A stretch of 64,000 nt of DNA from Vibrio brasiliensis LMG 20546 (GTDB lineage: Bacteria > Pseudomonadota > Gammaproteobacteria > Enterobacterales > Vibrionaceae): assembly GCF_000189255.1 (NCBI RefSeq), contig NZ_AEVS01000077.1, positions 62,001-126,000 of the forward strand, written 5' to 3'. Under the pieces are notes generated by a model. The model saw only the letters and a list, made by a program, of their open reading frames with translations, made no database searches and was not told where the DNA came from. A program made the translations under genes and the position numbers. Shown one piece after another: positions 17,395-25,060 of the stretch; position 1 is the first letter of the stretch; the number at the start of each line of letters is the position of its first letter.

Positions 17395-18441
17395 ATGAAA
17401 AAATCAATCCTTACTCTAGTGGCTTCTAGCGTGTTACTAGCAACGGGTGCAGTATCTGCAGCAACAGAATTTAACGTCGTTCACTTAACGTCACCGGAAA
17501 GCTATAACCATCAGTCGTTGCTGGTATTTAAGAATCACTTAGAGACACGTTCAAATGGTGAAATTAAGGTAAATATTTACGGTTCTGGTCAGCTATGTGG
17601 CTCAGGAAAAGAATGTATCGCTGGGGTTCAGGCAGGTATGTTTGACTATTTCCCAACCACAGTGTCTGAAATCGCATACTATTGGAAGCCAGCAGAATCT
17701 TTTGACCTACCATACCTTCTGCCAAATGACCGTGTAGCGGAGTGTGTTTACGGTAACGATGAATTTATGTCAGATGTTCGCCAAAACGTTATCAAAAAAG
17801 CACCAAATGTGCGCTTGATGATGGTGGCAAACTCAGGTGGCTGGCGAAACTTCGCGACCACCAAGAAGGCCATCAAGACACCTGCAGACGTCGAAGGTAT
17901 GAAGATCCGTACTGTTCCAGCGAAAGTACAACAAGATCTTGTTAAGCAGTTGGATGGTTCACCAACACCGATCGCTTGGCCAGAGGTATACACAGCGCTT
18001 TCAACTGGTGTTGTGGAAGGTACAAAAAATGGCATCGTCGATATTGTACAAAGTCGATTCCACGAGAGTCTGGATTATCTGACTCTGGATGGTCATGCCT
18101 ACATGGGCGGCGCGTGGTTGATGTCTGACATGAAGTTCAACTCACTTTCACCAGAGCTAAAGCGTGTAGTGCTTGATGCGATAGAAGCTCAGCAGCAGTA
18201 CCTCAACTCGTATCCTAAGCACAACGAATACGCTTCGTACGAAGTATTTAAGCAATCAAACGGAACGATTTACAACCCAACAGTAGCTGAGAAAGAAGCC
18301 TTCAAAGCGGCCACTAAGCCAGTTATCGATAGCTGGGCTGCAGCAGCCAATGGAGAAGGTAAACAGTGGTTAGAACGTTTCCAAACGGAAATTAAAACGT
18401 GTGAAGCGCAAATCGAAGCGTCATACAACCTAACCATGTAA
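17395..18441 (+). CDS. TRAP transporter periplasmic binding protein (DctP family)
   Basis: A 348-aa DctP-type solute receptor. The signal peptide is the first 22 or so residues, ending in VSA-A. The conserved ligand-anchoring arginine lies in GMKIRTVPAK, followed by the family block PIAWPEVYTALSTGVVEGTKNG. It captures the substrate in the periplasm and hands it to DctQM. Two cysteine pairs (CGSGKEC near 63-69; one near 112 and one near 340) suggest a disulfide. Because the receptor decides specificity, it is the best protein on which to test sulfoquinovose or DHPS binding. Confidence 0.93.
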   Translation: MKKSILTLVASSVLLATGAVSAATEFNVVHLTSPESYNHQSLLVFKNHLETRSNGEIKVNIYGSGQLCGSGKECIAGVQAGMFDYFPTTVSEIAYYWKPAESFDLPYLLPNDRVAECVYGNDEFMSDVRQNVIKKAPNVRLMMVANSGGWRNFATTKKAIKTPADVEGMKIRTVPAKVQQDLVKQLDGSPTPIAWPEVYTALSTGVVEGTKNGIVDIVQSRFHESLDYLTLDGHAYMGGAWLMSDMKFNSLSPELKRVVLDAIEAQQQYLNSYPKHNEYASYEVFKQSNGTIYNPTVAEKEAFKAATKPVIDSWAAAANGEGKQWLERFQTEIKTCEAQIEASYNLTM

Positions 18442-18454
18442 TCAATACCCTGCG

Positions 18455-18478
18455 AAGGGTGTCAACTAGGCGCCCTTC
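18455..18478 (+). other. Hairpin after dctP
   Basis: AAGGGTG pairs with CGCCCTT (one G-U) around a 9-nt loop, in the gap between dctP and the EIIB gene. It is probably a 3' stabilising stem for dctP mRNA, since no U-tract follows. Confidence 0.4.
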
Positions 18479-18495
18479 CTAACAGGAGACAGTAA

Positions 18496-18762
18496 ATGAT
18501 TAATGATAAAGGCAATTTACAAGCTAAAGCACAGAAGATCCTTTGCGCTCTAGGCGGGATCAAAAATATTGAAGATGGCCAAATTGATAACTGTGCAACC
18601 CGCTTGCGCATTCAGGTCAAAGATATGGGTGCTGTAGACGAAAAACTGCTTCGTCGTCAGGGGGCTCTTGGTTTTATCCGCCTACCGGAAAATCAAATCC
18701 AGGTGGTGTTCTTTGATGTTCACAATCTGGCTGAAGAATTAAGAACGCAAGCGGTAGGTTAA
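18496..18762 (+). CDS. Stand-alone PTS EIIB domain (glucose family)
   Basis: An 88-aa protein made only of a PTS EIIB domain. It carries the hallmark DNCATRLR with the phosphorylatable cysteine Cys33, preceded by ILCALGGIKNIEDG and followed by RLPENQIQVVF. In the family this domain is normally fused to, or paired with, an EIIC permease. None is present: the neighbours are a TRAP importer and yihS. AGGAGA lies upstream of the ATG and the gene is clearly within the operon. With the cysteine intact it could accept phosphate from an EIIA and act as a sensor or regulator of the TRAP importer or the isomerase. That function is speculation; the domain call is strong. Confidence 0.88.
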   Translation: MINDKGNLQAKAQKILCALGGIKNIEDGQIDNCATRLRIQVKDMGAVDEKLLRRQGALGFIRLPENQIQVVFFDVHNLAEELRTQAVG

Positions 18763-18816
18763 GCCAATATCGCTCACTTATAGAATCAAAAACAAATTTA
18801 TAAAGGTAACGTTGAA

Positions 18817-20067
18817 ATGAAATGGATTAATACTCGTTCTCACAACTTTTGGTTAGAAACGGAAACTGACCGCATTTTCGAATTCGGGCGTAACTCAGTG
18901 GTACCGAACGGCTTCGGCTGGATTGGTAACAACGGCAAGGTTCGTGAAGAGATGGGTACTCGCCTTTGGATTACCGCGCGTATGCTTCACTGTTACGCTC
19001 TGGCGGCTCACATGGGGCGCCCGGGTGCATACGACTTGGTTGAACACGGTATTGCGGCACTTGAAGGTCCTCTGAAAGATAAAGAGCATGGTGGCTGGTT
19101 CGCGACTATCGACAACAAAGGCGAAGGCATCATGGATTCGTCTAAACAAGGCTACCAGCACGCATTTGTTCTGTTAGGTGCAGCAAGCGCGGTCACAACT
19201 GGCCACCCACGTGCCCAGGCGCTACTAGACGAAGCAATTAACGTCTATGAAAATCACTTTTGGGTTGAAGAGCGTCAAATGTGCTACGAGTCTTGGGATC
19301 AAGCCTGGACTGAAACCGAAGATTACCGTGGCGGCAACATGGCAATGCACTCGGTAGAAGCATTCCTGATTGTTTACGATGTAACAAAAGATAAGAAGTG
19401 GCTAGACCGTGCTCTGAACATCACTGAGTTTATGATCAACAAGACAGCCAAAGGTCTAAACTATCGTGTCAATGAACACTTTGACTCTGATTGGAAGCCT
19501 CTACCAGACTACAACAAAGAAACACCAGCAAGTCACTTCCGCGCATACGGTGGTACACCTGGCCACTGGATTGAGTGGGGACGTCTGATTTGCCACCTAC
19601 GTGCAACACTACAAGAAATTGGTGCGCACTGCCCAGATTGGTTGCTAGAAGACGCAATTGGACTGTTCGACGCAACAGTAAGAGATGCATGGCACGTGGA
19701 CGGTGCTCCGGGCTTTGTTTATTCAGTTGACTGGGAAGGCAAGCCTGTAGTTCGTGAACGTATCCGCTGGGCTCCGGTTGAGGCAATTGGTACTGCTTAC
19801 GCACTCTACACAGTGACGGGCGACCAAAAGTACCAAGACTGGTACCGCACATGGTGGGATTACTGCCGTACTTACCTAATCGACTATGAAGGCTGCTCAT
19901 GGTGGCAAGAGCTGGACGTAAACAACCAAGCAGGCACCAGCGTGGTTTGGGATGGCAAGCAAGACATCTACCATCTAATGCACTGTTTGGTGATTCCTCG
20001 ACTACCACTGACTCCAGGCCTTGCACCAGCGTTGGCTAACGGTTTACTAGACTCAACTTGTAAATAA
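18817..20067 (+). CDS. yihS: Sulfoquinovose isomerase, YihS-type (AGE superfamily)
   Basis: Converts sulfoquinovose to sulfofructose. The 416-aa (alpha/alpha)6-barrel protein matches E. coli YihS throughout, for instance in [24 protein letters not shown] (Arg55), [19 protein letters not shown] (His178, E. coli His176), [17 protein letters not shown] and [14 protein letters not shown] (His386, E. coli His383). This is far closer to YihS than to N-acylglucosamine 2-epimerase or mannose isomerase. AAAGGTAA precedes the ATG. It is the last gene of its operon and is followed by a clear terminator. Confidence 0.95.
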   Translation: MKWINTRSHNFWLETETDRIFEFGRNSVVPNGFGWIGNNGKVREEMGTRLWITARMLHCYALAAHMGRPGAYDLVEHGIAALEGPLKDKEHGGWFATIDNKGEGIMDSSKQGYQHAFVLLGAASAVTTGHPRAQALLDEAINVYENHFWVEERQMCYESWDQAWTETEDYRGGNMAMHSVEAFLIVYDVTKDKKWLDRALNITEFMINKTAKGLNYRVNEHFDSDWKPLPDYNKETPASHFRAYGGTPGHWIEWGRLICHLRATLQEIGAHCPDWLLEDAIGLFDATVRDAWHVDGAPGFVYSVDWEGKPVVRERIRWAPVEAIGTAYALYTVTGDQKYQDWYRTWWDYCRTYLIDYEGCSWWQELDVNNQAGTSVVWDGKQDIYHLMHCLVIPRLPLTPGLAPALANGLLDSTCK

Positions 20068-20085
20068 GGCACTCGGTCTAGATTA

Positions 20086-20119
20086 GAGCACCTCTGGCAT
20101 GTCGAGGTGCTCACTTTTT
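20086..20119 (+). terminator. Rho-independent terminator after yihS
   Basis: Perfect 9-bp stem GAGCACCTC / GAGGTGCTC, 9-nt loop, then ACTTTTTA. It closes the sulfoquinovose locus. Confidence 0.88.
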
Positions 20120-20125
20120 AATTGA

Positions 20126-20159
20126 GCGTAATGTAACTAAGCTTTTCGTTACATTACGC
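20126..20159. repeat. Perfect 12-bp inverted repeat
   Basis: GCGTAATGTAAC and GTTACATTACGC around a 10-nt loop, directly after the yihS terminator. It could be a second terminator (GATTTTCC follows) or a protein-binding palindrome. The remaining DNA up to 20368 holds no gene, only the GGACA repeat pair listed next. Confidence 0.6.
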
Positions 20160-20290
20160 GATTTTCCTACATCGATTCCCCAAAGAACTTACTTATAGGC
20201 TAAATATAAGCCGCAAACTCCCTTGAATATCAACAATATGGCTATGCATCGAGTTCAGCATGCATTAGAGTCAAACACACTTGCGTTATC

Positions 20291-20345
20291 AGGACACACA
20301 CCAAGAAGATAGTTTAGAAATGAATTGTTAAAGCGTGTGTCCCTT
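20291..20345. repeat. Inverted pair of GGACA-type repeats
   Basis: AGGACACACACC (20291-20302) and, inverted, GCGTGTGTCCCTT (20333-20345). The first is the exact reverse complement of the GGTGTGTGTCCT found beside the RAYT gene near 30970 and 31800, so this is probably a dispersed REP-like element served by that transposase. Confidence 0.5.
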
Positions 20346-20368
20346 CAATTTCAAATAAGGAGAAGCAA

Positions 20369-20740
20369 TTGGTAGAACGGATGAGTTACCCAAATTTACC
20401 TCAAATCGCAGGGCCTTATGTTCATGCAACAAAGCACAATGGCACCCTCTATATATCAGGGTTAACAGCTTATGGTACTGACGCTCAACCTCTCGATATG
20501 GCAGCTTAGGCTAAGGAGGTGCTTAACCAGATCGCGCAGGTTGTTGAGCATGAAAAACGGTCAAAAAGCGACCTGATCAAACTGACGATTTTTGTGCGAG
20601 ATATGTCGAAGCTAACCAGCTTTCGAGAGCTACTATTTGATTTCTACGATGGCTATTTACCAGCGTGCTCTCTTGTTGAGGTTTCGAAGCTGATTCATCC
20701 GGATTTACAAATTGAGATAGAAGCGGTTGTCGCGCTATAA
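20369..20740 (+). pseudogene. Rid (YjgF/YER057c) family protein interrupted by an amber codon
   Basis: Read from TTG 20369, which has AAGGAG 6 nt upstream, the frame encodes a 123-codon Rid-family protein but carries TAG at codon 47 (20507-20509), where a CAG would continue the family sequence. Both sides look like one gene: QIAGPYVHATKHNGTLYISG before the stop and VEHEKRSKSDLIKLTIFVRD, then PACSLVEVSKL, after it. RidA has arginine in the motif PARS; here it is PACS, so imine deaminase activity would be doubtful even if intact. Reinitiation at GTG 20519 would give only the C-terminal 73 residues. Either a young pseudogene or a sequencing error. Confidence 0.8.
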
Positions 20741-20848
20741 GAACAACGTATTGGGTTGAATCAGCTCTGATGCTTAAGGCACAATTGCCAGTGAAAGACG
20801 TCGTTTTTTTATATACAAGGTTTTGTTTTTATTGGAGTATCGAAAATC

Positions 20849-21313
20849 ATGGATGAAAGAAGTCAGGCTTATCTGGATCAGTATTTAAACTCATTGCCTG
20901 CAGAGCTTGCCGCACAGCACACCTCATTTAGTTCAGATTACTATTGTAATGACGAGTACAACGCCAACCTATGCGCTGATCTGATCCTTCGCGGTGAAAA
21001 ACGTGCGTCCTGCAGTATGGAGTATTGGTATAGTCACGAAGGTGAGCCAATGCCTCAGATCGGCCATCTTCAAGTTGTGACTGACTGGCATGGAAATCCA
21101 GTCTGCATCGTTGAAATCAGTTCAGTAAGTACCTCTAGGTATTGTGATGTCAGCGCTGAGTTTGCTGCAGAAGAGGGGGAAGGAGACAAGTCTTTACAGT
21201 GGTGGCGAGAAGCGCACTGGGATTTCTTCAGCAAAGAATGCGCTGAGCTGGGGATTGAGCCAACGCAAGAGATGATGTTGGTGTTAGAACGTTTTAAAGT
21301 CGTTTATAAGTAA
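20849..21313 (+). CDS. ASCH domain protein
   Basis: A 154-aa protein of the ASCH superfamily, a beta-barrel fold related to PUA and thought to bind RNA or modified nucleosides. Typical elements are LILRGEKRASCSMEYWY, IGHLQVVTDWHGNPVCIVEI and the C-terminal GDKSLQWWREAHWDFFSKE. Family members hydrolyse N4-acetylcytidine (YqfB) or have unknown roles. GGAG precedes the ATG at 14 nt spacing, a bit far. It is monocistronic or loosely linked with the acetyltransferase that follows. Exact activity unknown. Confidence 0.82.
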   Translation: MDERSQAYLDQYLNSLPAELAAQHTSFSSDYYCNDEYNANLCADLILRGEKRASCSMEYWYSHEGEPMPQIGHLQVVTDWHGNPVCIVEISSVSTSRYCDVSAEFAAEEGEGDKSLQWWREAHWDFFSKECAELGIEPTQEMMLVLERFKVVYK

Positions 21314-21367
21314 GCGGCGCGTAGTACGAGCTTACAACACATGCAACTTACAAGGATGGAGCAGGGA

Positions 21368-21841
21368 ATGATCGTAAGGAACGCGACTAAGAAAGATGCA
21401 GGCAAGTTACTGGAGCTAATCGAGCTAAAAGCTGAATTTGACAGAAGTATGAAAGGCTTTAATGGCCAAATATCCACAACCGTAGAAAAGATAGAACGTA
21501 CACTATTTGGAGATTATCCTTTTGCGCATGCTTTATTATTGGAGCGTGAGAGTGAAGTACTTGGTTTTGCCTTGTTCCACTATCGTTACTCGTCCTTTAG
21601 CGGCGAGCCATCAATGTGGCTCGATGACCTTTTAGTCGTCGGAGAGCAAAGGTCAAAAGGCTATGGACACAAGTTGATGCTGGCAATGAAAGCGCAGGCA
21701 GAGGCTTCATCGGTTTCACATATTGCCTGGACAGCAAGCCCGCATAATAAGAAAGCGCACGAGTTCTATACAAGATTAGGTGCCGAGATTGAACGCATGG
21801 ACGGTCAGCGCCCCTATTTCCGTTGGCAAGTGAGCCAATAG
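21368..21841 (+). CDS. GNAT family N-acetyltransferase
   Basis: A 157-aa GCN5-related acetyltransferase. The acetyl-CoA pyrophosphate-binding loop is visible in DDLLVVGEQRSKGYGHKLM, after the beta-strand SMWLDDLLV, and the C-terminal ASPHNKKAHEFYTRLGAEIE is the usual motif B. I prefer ATG 21368 (GGAGCAGGGA upstream) to ATG 21341. The best resemblance is to the diamine/spermidine acetyltransferase-like subgroup, but I would not name a substrate. Confidence 0.85.
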   Translation: MIVRNATKKDAGKLLELIELKAEFDRSMKGFNGQISTTVEKIERTLFGDYPFAHALLLERESEVLGFALFHYRYSSFSGEPSMWLDDLLVVGEQRSKGYGHKLMLAMKAQAEASSVSHIAWTASPHNKKAHEFYTRLGAEIERMDGQRPYFRWQVSQ

Positions 21842-21896
21842 CGAAAAACTATCGTATCAACAGTGACTTATTGGTTAGGTTTCTACGGAGTAAACC

Positions 21897-22412
21897 ATGA
21901 AGAAATTATTATTGTGTATTGTCCTGTTGTCACTTGGCGGTTGTTTGGGTATGCCTCAAAGTGTTCAGCCTGTCAGCGACTTTAAGCTCGATAACTACCT
22001 GGGTAAGTGGTATGAAGTGGCTCGTTTAGATCACTCGTTTGAGCGCGGCCTGAGTGATGTTACGGCCGAATATGCTATGCGTCCTGATGGCGGCGTATCG
22101 GTAATCAACCGTGGTTACTCTGCAGAGAACAAAGAGTGGCAGCAGGCAGAAGGGAAAGCCTACTTCGTCAATAGCGAGAATGAAGGCTATTTGAAGGTGT
22201 CATTCTTTGGTCCTTTCTATGGCTCATACGTAGTGTTTGAACTTGAAAAACAAAACTATGACTACGCGTTTGTGTCTGGCCCGAATACCGATTATCTGTG
22301 GTTGCTGTCACGCAAACCGGACGTCAGCCCTGAAATCAAAGCAGAGTTTGAGCGATTAGCTAAGCGGTATGGCTTTGATGTGGACGAGCTTATTTACGTT
22401 GAGCACAATTAG
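21897..22412 (+). CDS. blc: Outer-membrane lipoprotein lipocalin (Blc/VlpA)
   Basis: A 171-aa bacterial lipocalin. The lipobox LGGC (residues 13-16) after a hydrophobic start predicts lipid attachment at Cys16. The lipocalin signature YLGKWYEVARLDHSFERGL follows, then the barrel strands with VINRGYSAENKEWQQAEGKAYF-like and LKVSFFGPFYGSYVVFEL segments, and LWLLSRKPDVS. Blc-type proteins bind lysophospholipids or fatty acids at the inner face of the outer membrane under envelope stress. GGAG lies upstream of the ATG. Well supported. Confidence 0.92.
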   Translation: MKKLLLCIVLLSLGGCLGMPQSVQPVSDFKLDNYLGKWYEVARLDHSFERGLSDVTAEYAMRPDGGVSVINRGYSAENKEWQQAEGKAYFVNSENEGYLKVSFFGPFYGSYVVFELEKQNYDYAFVSGPNTDYLWLLSRKPDVSPEIKAEFERLAKRYGFDVDELIYVEHN

Positions 22413-22561
22413 AGTCTCCCCAAGCTTCAGTTTTAATCATTAGCGCTAGTTGAGCTGACTTTTAGTCACTCTATCAACATCCCATTTTTTGTCTTGAGCT
22501 GAGCAAATGCACTAGGATGCATTATATTGAATATTGTCTCTTACACTTTAGAGTTAGCCGT

Positions 22562-22810
22562 ATGCTTAAACTGAAAATAGAAACTTTTTCAAACGACAGC
22601 GGAAACATTGAAGATACTTTAACGGTGCCGCTAGCTGTGGCTAAAACGTTGTTGAAGTTTCTGCCTGCTAATTTAGCAGCGAAGTTTGATGAAAATGGCG
22701 AGCAACTGCAGGATCTGGTGTCAGCCATCGCTGACGCTAAACAGCCGGGGATAATTCTAGAGTTTGATGACCAGGACGAGGATCAGCGAATCGTGTTCTC
22801 TGTCTGTTAG
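22562..22810 (+). CDS. Small acidic hypothetical protein
   Basis: An 82-aa protein from ATG 22562, chosen because it begins the regular part of the frame; an in-frame ATG at 22517 is less convincing. No signal peptide or membrane segment. The middle, VPLAVAKTLLKFLPANLAAKF, is an amphipathic helix that recalls the conserved helix of SHOCT-like/YvlB C-terminal modules. The end is rich in Asp and Glu (DDQDEDQ). Followed 53 bp later by another small gene on the same strand; the two may be a pair. Function unknown. Confidence 0.65.
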   Translation: MLKLKIETFSNDSGNIEDTLTVPLAVAKTLLKFLPANLAAKFDENGEQLQDLVSAIADAKQPGIILEFDDQDEDQRIVFSVC

Positions 22811-22863
22811 CTGTGACAGGGCGATAAAAATAAAAAGGCGTTTACAGTGCTAGGGAGAAAAAG

Positions 22864-23094
22864 ATGGAATTTACAATCAATCGAATAAACACAGTAATGG
22901 GTATCTTCAGGTTGTCTGGCGAGTTGTTGGCTAAGTCTGAAGCAACAGCGATTCGCTACTCTAGTGCTGAGTTTATGGGCACCGACGGTTGGGTCGCAAT
23001 TAACACCGAGACAGAAGTGGGTCTATCCATGCTCAATGAAATCAAAGCAGAAGTCATTGAGCATTTAACCGAGGGGTGCGATGCCGTTGGCTGA
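22864..23094 (+). CDS. Small hypothetical protein
   Basis: A 76-aa protein with AGGGAG upstream of the ATG. It has no recognisable motif, signal or membrane helix. It begins EFTINRINTVMGIF and ends in a helix INEIKAEVIEHLTEG-like segment (LNEIKAEVIEHLTEG). Codon use resembles the neighbours. Co-oriented with the preceding 82-aa gene. Function unknown. Confidence 0.6.
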   Translation: MEFTINRINTVMGIFRLSGELLAKSEATAIRYSSAEFMGTDGWVAINTETEVGLSMLNEIKAEVIEHLTEGCDAVG

Positions 23095-23153
23095 AGTGAT
23101 GATTGAGCGTTAAATTGCTTCTTAAGGCCTATACGGCTTATGATTTACATTGT

Positions 23154-23184
23154 AAATAGCCTCAAGCACAGCTTGAGGCTATTT
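23154..23184. terminator. Bidirectional terminator
   Basis: AAATAGCCTCAAGC-aca-GCTTGAGGCTATTT, a 14-bp perfect stem in the gap between the convergent 76-aa gene and yegD. T-rich on both sides. Confidence 0.8.
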
Positions 23185-23185
23185 G

Positions 23186-24538
23186 TTATTTAAAACAGAC
23201 TTCAGCCCAGCGTGCCAGCCCTGCGGTCACCGAACCAAAGTAGTTACCACTGACGACCTGAATATCAGGCAGGGTTTGTTGCACGGCGCTACGAAGAATT
23301 GGCGAGCGAGCAGAACCGCCGGTCATAAAGATCGCATCAGGTGTCACACCACCTTGCTCTACCGCTTCTTTTACCAGGTCTGCCATCTTCTGCTTTGGTG
23401 TCTCGATAGCGTTGGTCATATCTTCAAAGCTGATTTCCACTTCTAATTGTTCCGACAGAAGCTGCATGGTTGCGCGGTACTGAGGGTGATCAGAGAGGGC
23501 GATCTTGGCCTCTTCTGCCTGACGTACTAAGCGATAACCAAGGGTTTCATTAAACACTTCGATGAGGCGGAGCAGTTTCTCAGGTTCCTGAGCTTCTTTA
23601 TGCAACAGCTTCAGCGTTGCCAGATTTGAACGGGAGTAGAAGTCTGCCTGTGCATCAACGCTGTTAATCGCAATCGGGTTCCAGAACTGAATGGTTGGCA
23701 TGACGATGTCCGAAGTGGTTTTACTGCCCAGGCCAAATGGGGTCATCAGCTGTTTAAACGCCAGTGCGATATCGAGGTCGTTCCCCCCAACACGTTGACC
23801 GCTGTGCGCCAGAAGGCTTTGGGTACGATCAGATTTACCACGCCAGCCTGGACCCATTTCAATCAGGGAACAGTCGGTAGTACCCCCGCCAATATCAACG
23901 ACAAGGATGGTTTTGTTTTCAGTCAGTGATGCTTCGTATTCCAGACCTGCGGCGACGGGTTCAAACTGAAATTCGATATTTTTAAAGCCTGCGCGAGTGG
24001 CTGCTTTACGCAGGATCTCTTCGGCCTGACGGTTAGCCGCTTCGCTGTCACGACCGTGGAAGTTCACAGGTCGACCAATGACTGTATCGGTGATGATTTG
24101 CTCGGCATCCTGCTCTGCATTGCGTTTGATGTTGTCCATCATGGCACAGACCAGATCTTCAAAGAAGCTTACCTGAACGTCGCGTAGACCAGATGCACCA
24201 AGGAATGATTTTGGTGATTTTACGTAATAGCTTTCGCTTGGATCTTGTAGATAGTGGTCTAGGGCAGCCTGACCAAAGACGACCTCTTCAGCGATAAACT
24301 CAACCCCCTCTTCGCGGTTAAGGTTGATCGCGCGGCGTAGAACCTGTTCACCTACCGAGTCGAGTGGCTTGATGTCGCGGAATTTGAATAGGTATTCCGC
24401 TACAGCCTCTCGAGTCGGTGCAGATAAGGTAGAAGGAATGTAAACACTGTTACCTTCCAGTTTGAGTAGCTTTGGCTCACCTTGCTCAATCTTAGCTACT
24501 GAGCAGTTTGCCGTCCCGTAGTCAAAGCCAATAAACAT
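23186..24538 (-). CDS. yegD: Hsp70-family protein YegD
   Basis: A 450-aa actin/Hsp70-fold ATPase lacking the C-terminal substrate-binding half of DnaK, as expected for YegD. The phosphate-1 loop is FIGFDYGTANCSVAKI at the start, and phosphate-2 is VVDIGGGTTDCSLIEMG (about 219-235). The adenosine motif MTGGSARSPILRSAV is near 422. It starts with AGGAG upstream of the ATG. The role is poorly defined; it is a putative chaperone-like ATPase. Confidence 0.92.
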   Translation of the reverse strand: MFIGFDYGTANCSVAKIEQGEPKLLKLEGNSVYIPSTLSAPTREAVAEYLFKFRDIKPLDSVGEQVLRRAINLNREEGVEFIAEEVVFGQAALDHYLQDPSESYYVKSPKSFLGASGLRDVQVSFFEDLVCAMMDNIKRNAEQDAEQIITDTVIGRPVNFHGRDSEAANRQAEEILRKAATRAGFKNIEFQFEPVAAGLEYEASLTENKTILVVDIGGGTTDCSLIEMGPGWRGKSDRTQSLLAHSGQRVGGNDLDIALAFKQLMTPFGLGSKTTSDIVMPTIQFWNPIAINSVDAQADFYSRSNLATLKLLHKEAQEPEKLLRLIEVFNETLGYRLVRQAEEAKIALSDHPQYRATMQLLSEQLEVEISFEDMTNAIETPKQKMADLVKEAVEQGGVTPDAIFMTGGSARSPILRSAVQQTLPDIQVVSGNYFGSVTAGLARWAEVCFK

Positions 24539-24618
24539 TCGAATCTCCTACCATCAAAAAAAGGTCGGCAATGTTACCGCAATGGTGTAGTGAATGCTAT
24601 TGGCGGTTTTGTTAAAAC

Positions 24619-24924
24619 TCAGGTTAAGTCATCTTTGCCTTCGACCAGAGCATGATGGCTGATTGAACCTTTCGTACGTGCTTTGAGATGGGGAGCATAT
24701 TCAGGGTCGTTGATAAAGTCTAATGCAGACTGGCGACTTGGCCATTCGATAACGACTCGCAGTGCCGGGTTTTCCGCGTCACCTTCAACTCGTTCGTGAC
24801 TGGCTGTACGAGCGAGATACTTACCACCATGTTTGGCGACCAACTGAGTTGCAGGGCCAATGTAATCGGGGATCCAGTCTGGGTTTGTTGGGGTTACCTC
24901 GATGACTGAGTAGTATTTTGACAT
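24619..24924 (-). CDS. DUF1330 family protein
   Basis: A 101-aa dimeric alpha/beta-barrel (ferredoxin-like) protein. The DUF1330 pattern is clear: YSVIEVTPTNPD at the start, GGKYLARTASHERVEG, then VVIEWPSRQSALDFINDPEYAPHLKAR. A very strong AGGAGGAG lies before the ATG. Biochemical role unknown for the family. Confidence 0.85.
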   Translation of the reverse strand: MSKYYSVIEVTPTNPDWIPDYIGPATQLVAKHGGKYLARTASHERVEGDAENPALRVVIEWPSRQSALDFINDPEYAPHLKARTKGSISHHALVEGKDDLT

Positions 24925-25060
24925 GTGATTCTCCTCCTAGTGTTAGTAACAGCCTAGTCAAGAATCGTCCTGTCCGTACAATTGATTATCAACCTATTTG
25001 TGAAGGAAAAGCTAAGTGGCTCATCCTTGCTGAGTAGAACACTGAGCCACGAGAGTGCTG

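Noticed and set aside
18496-18762. Degraded PTS permease (EIICB) fragment
   Set aside because: The domain is complete, has its own ribosome binding site, and the flanking DNA contains no EIIC remains.
18817-20067. N-acylglucosamine 2-epimerase
   Set aside because: Residue-by-residue agreement with YihS, including Arg55, His178 and His386, is far stronger.
20126-20159. tRNA or small RNA gene
   Set aside because: Only one stem-loop; no cloverleaf or promoter seen.
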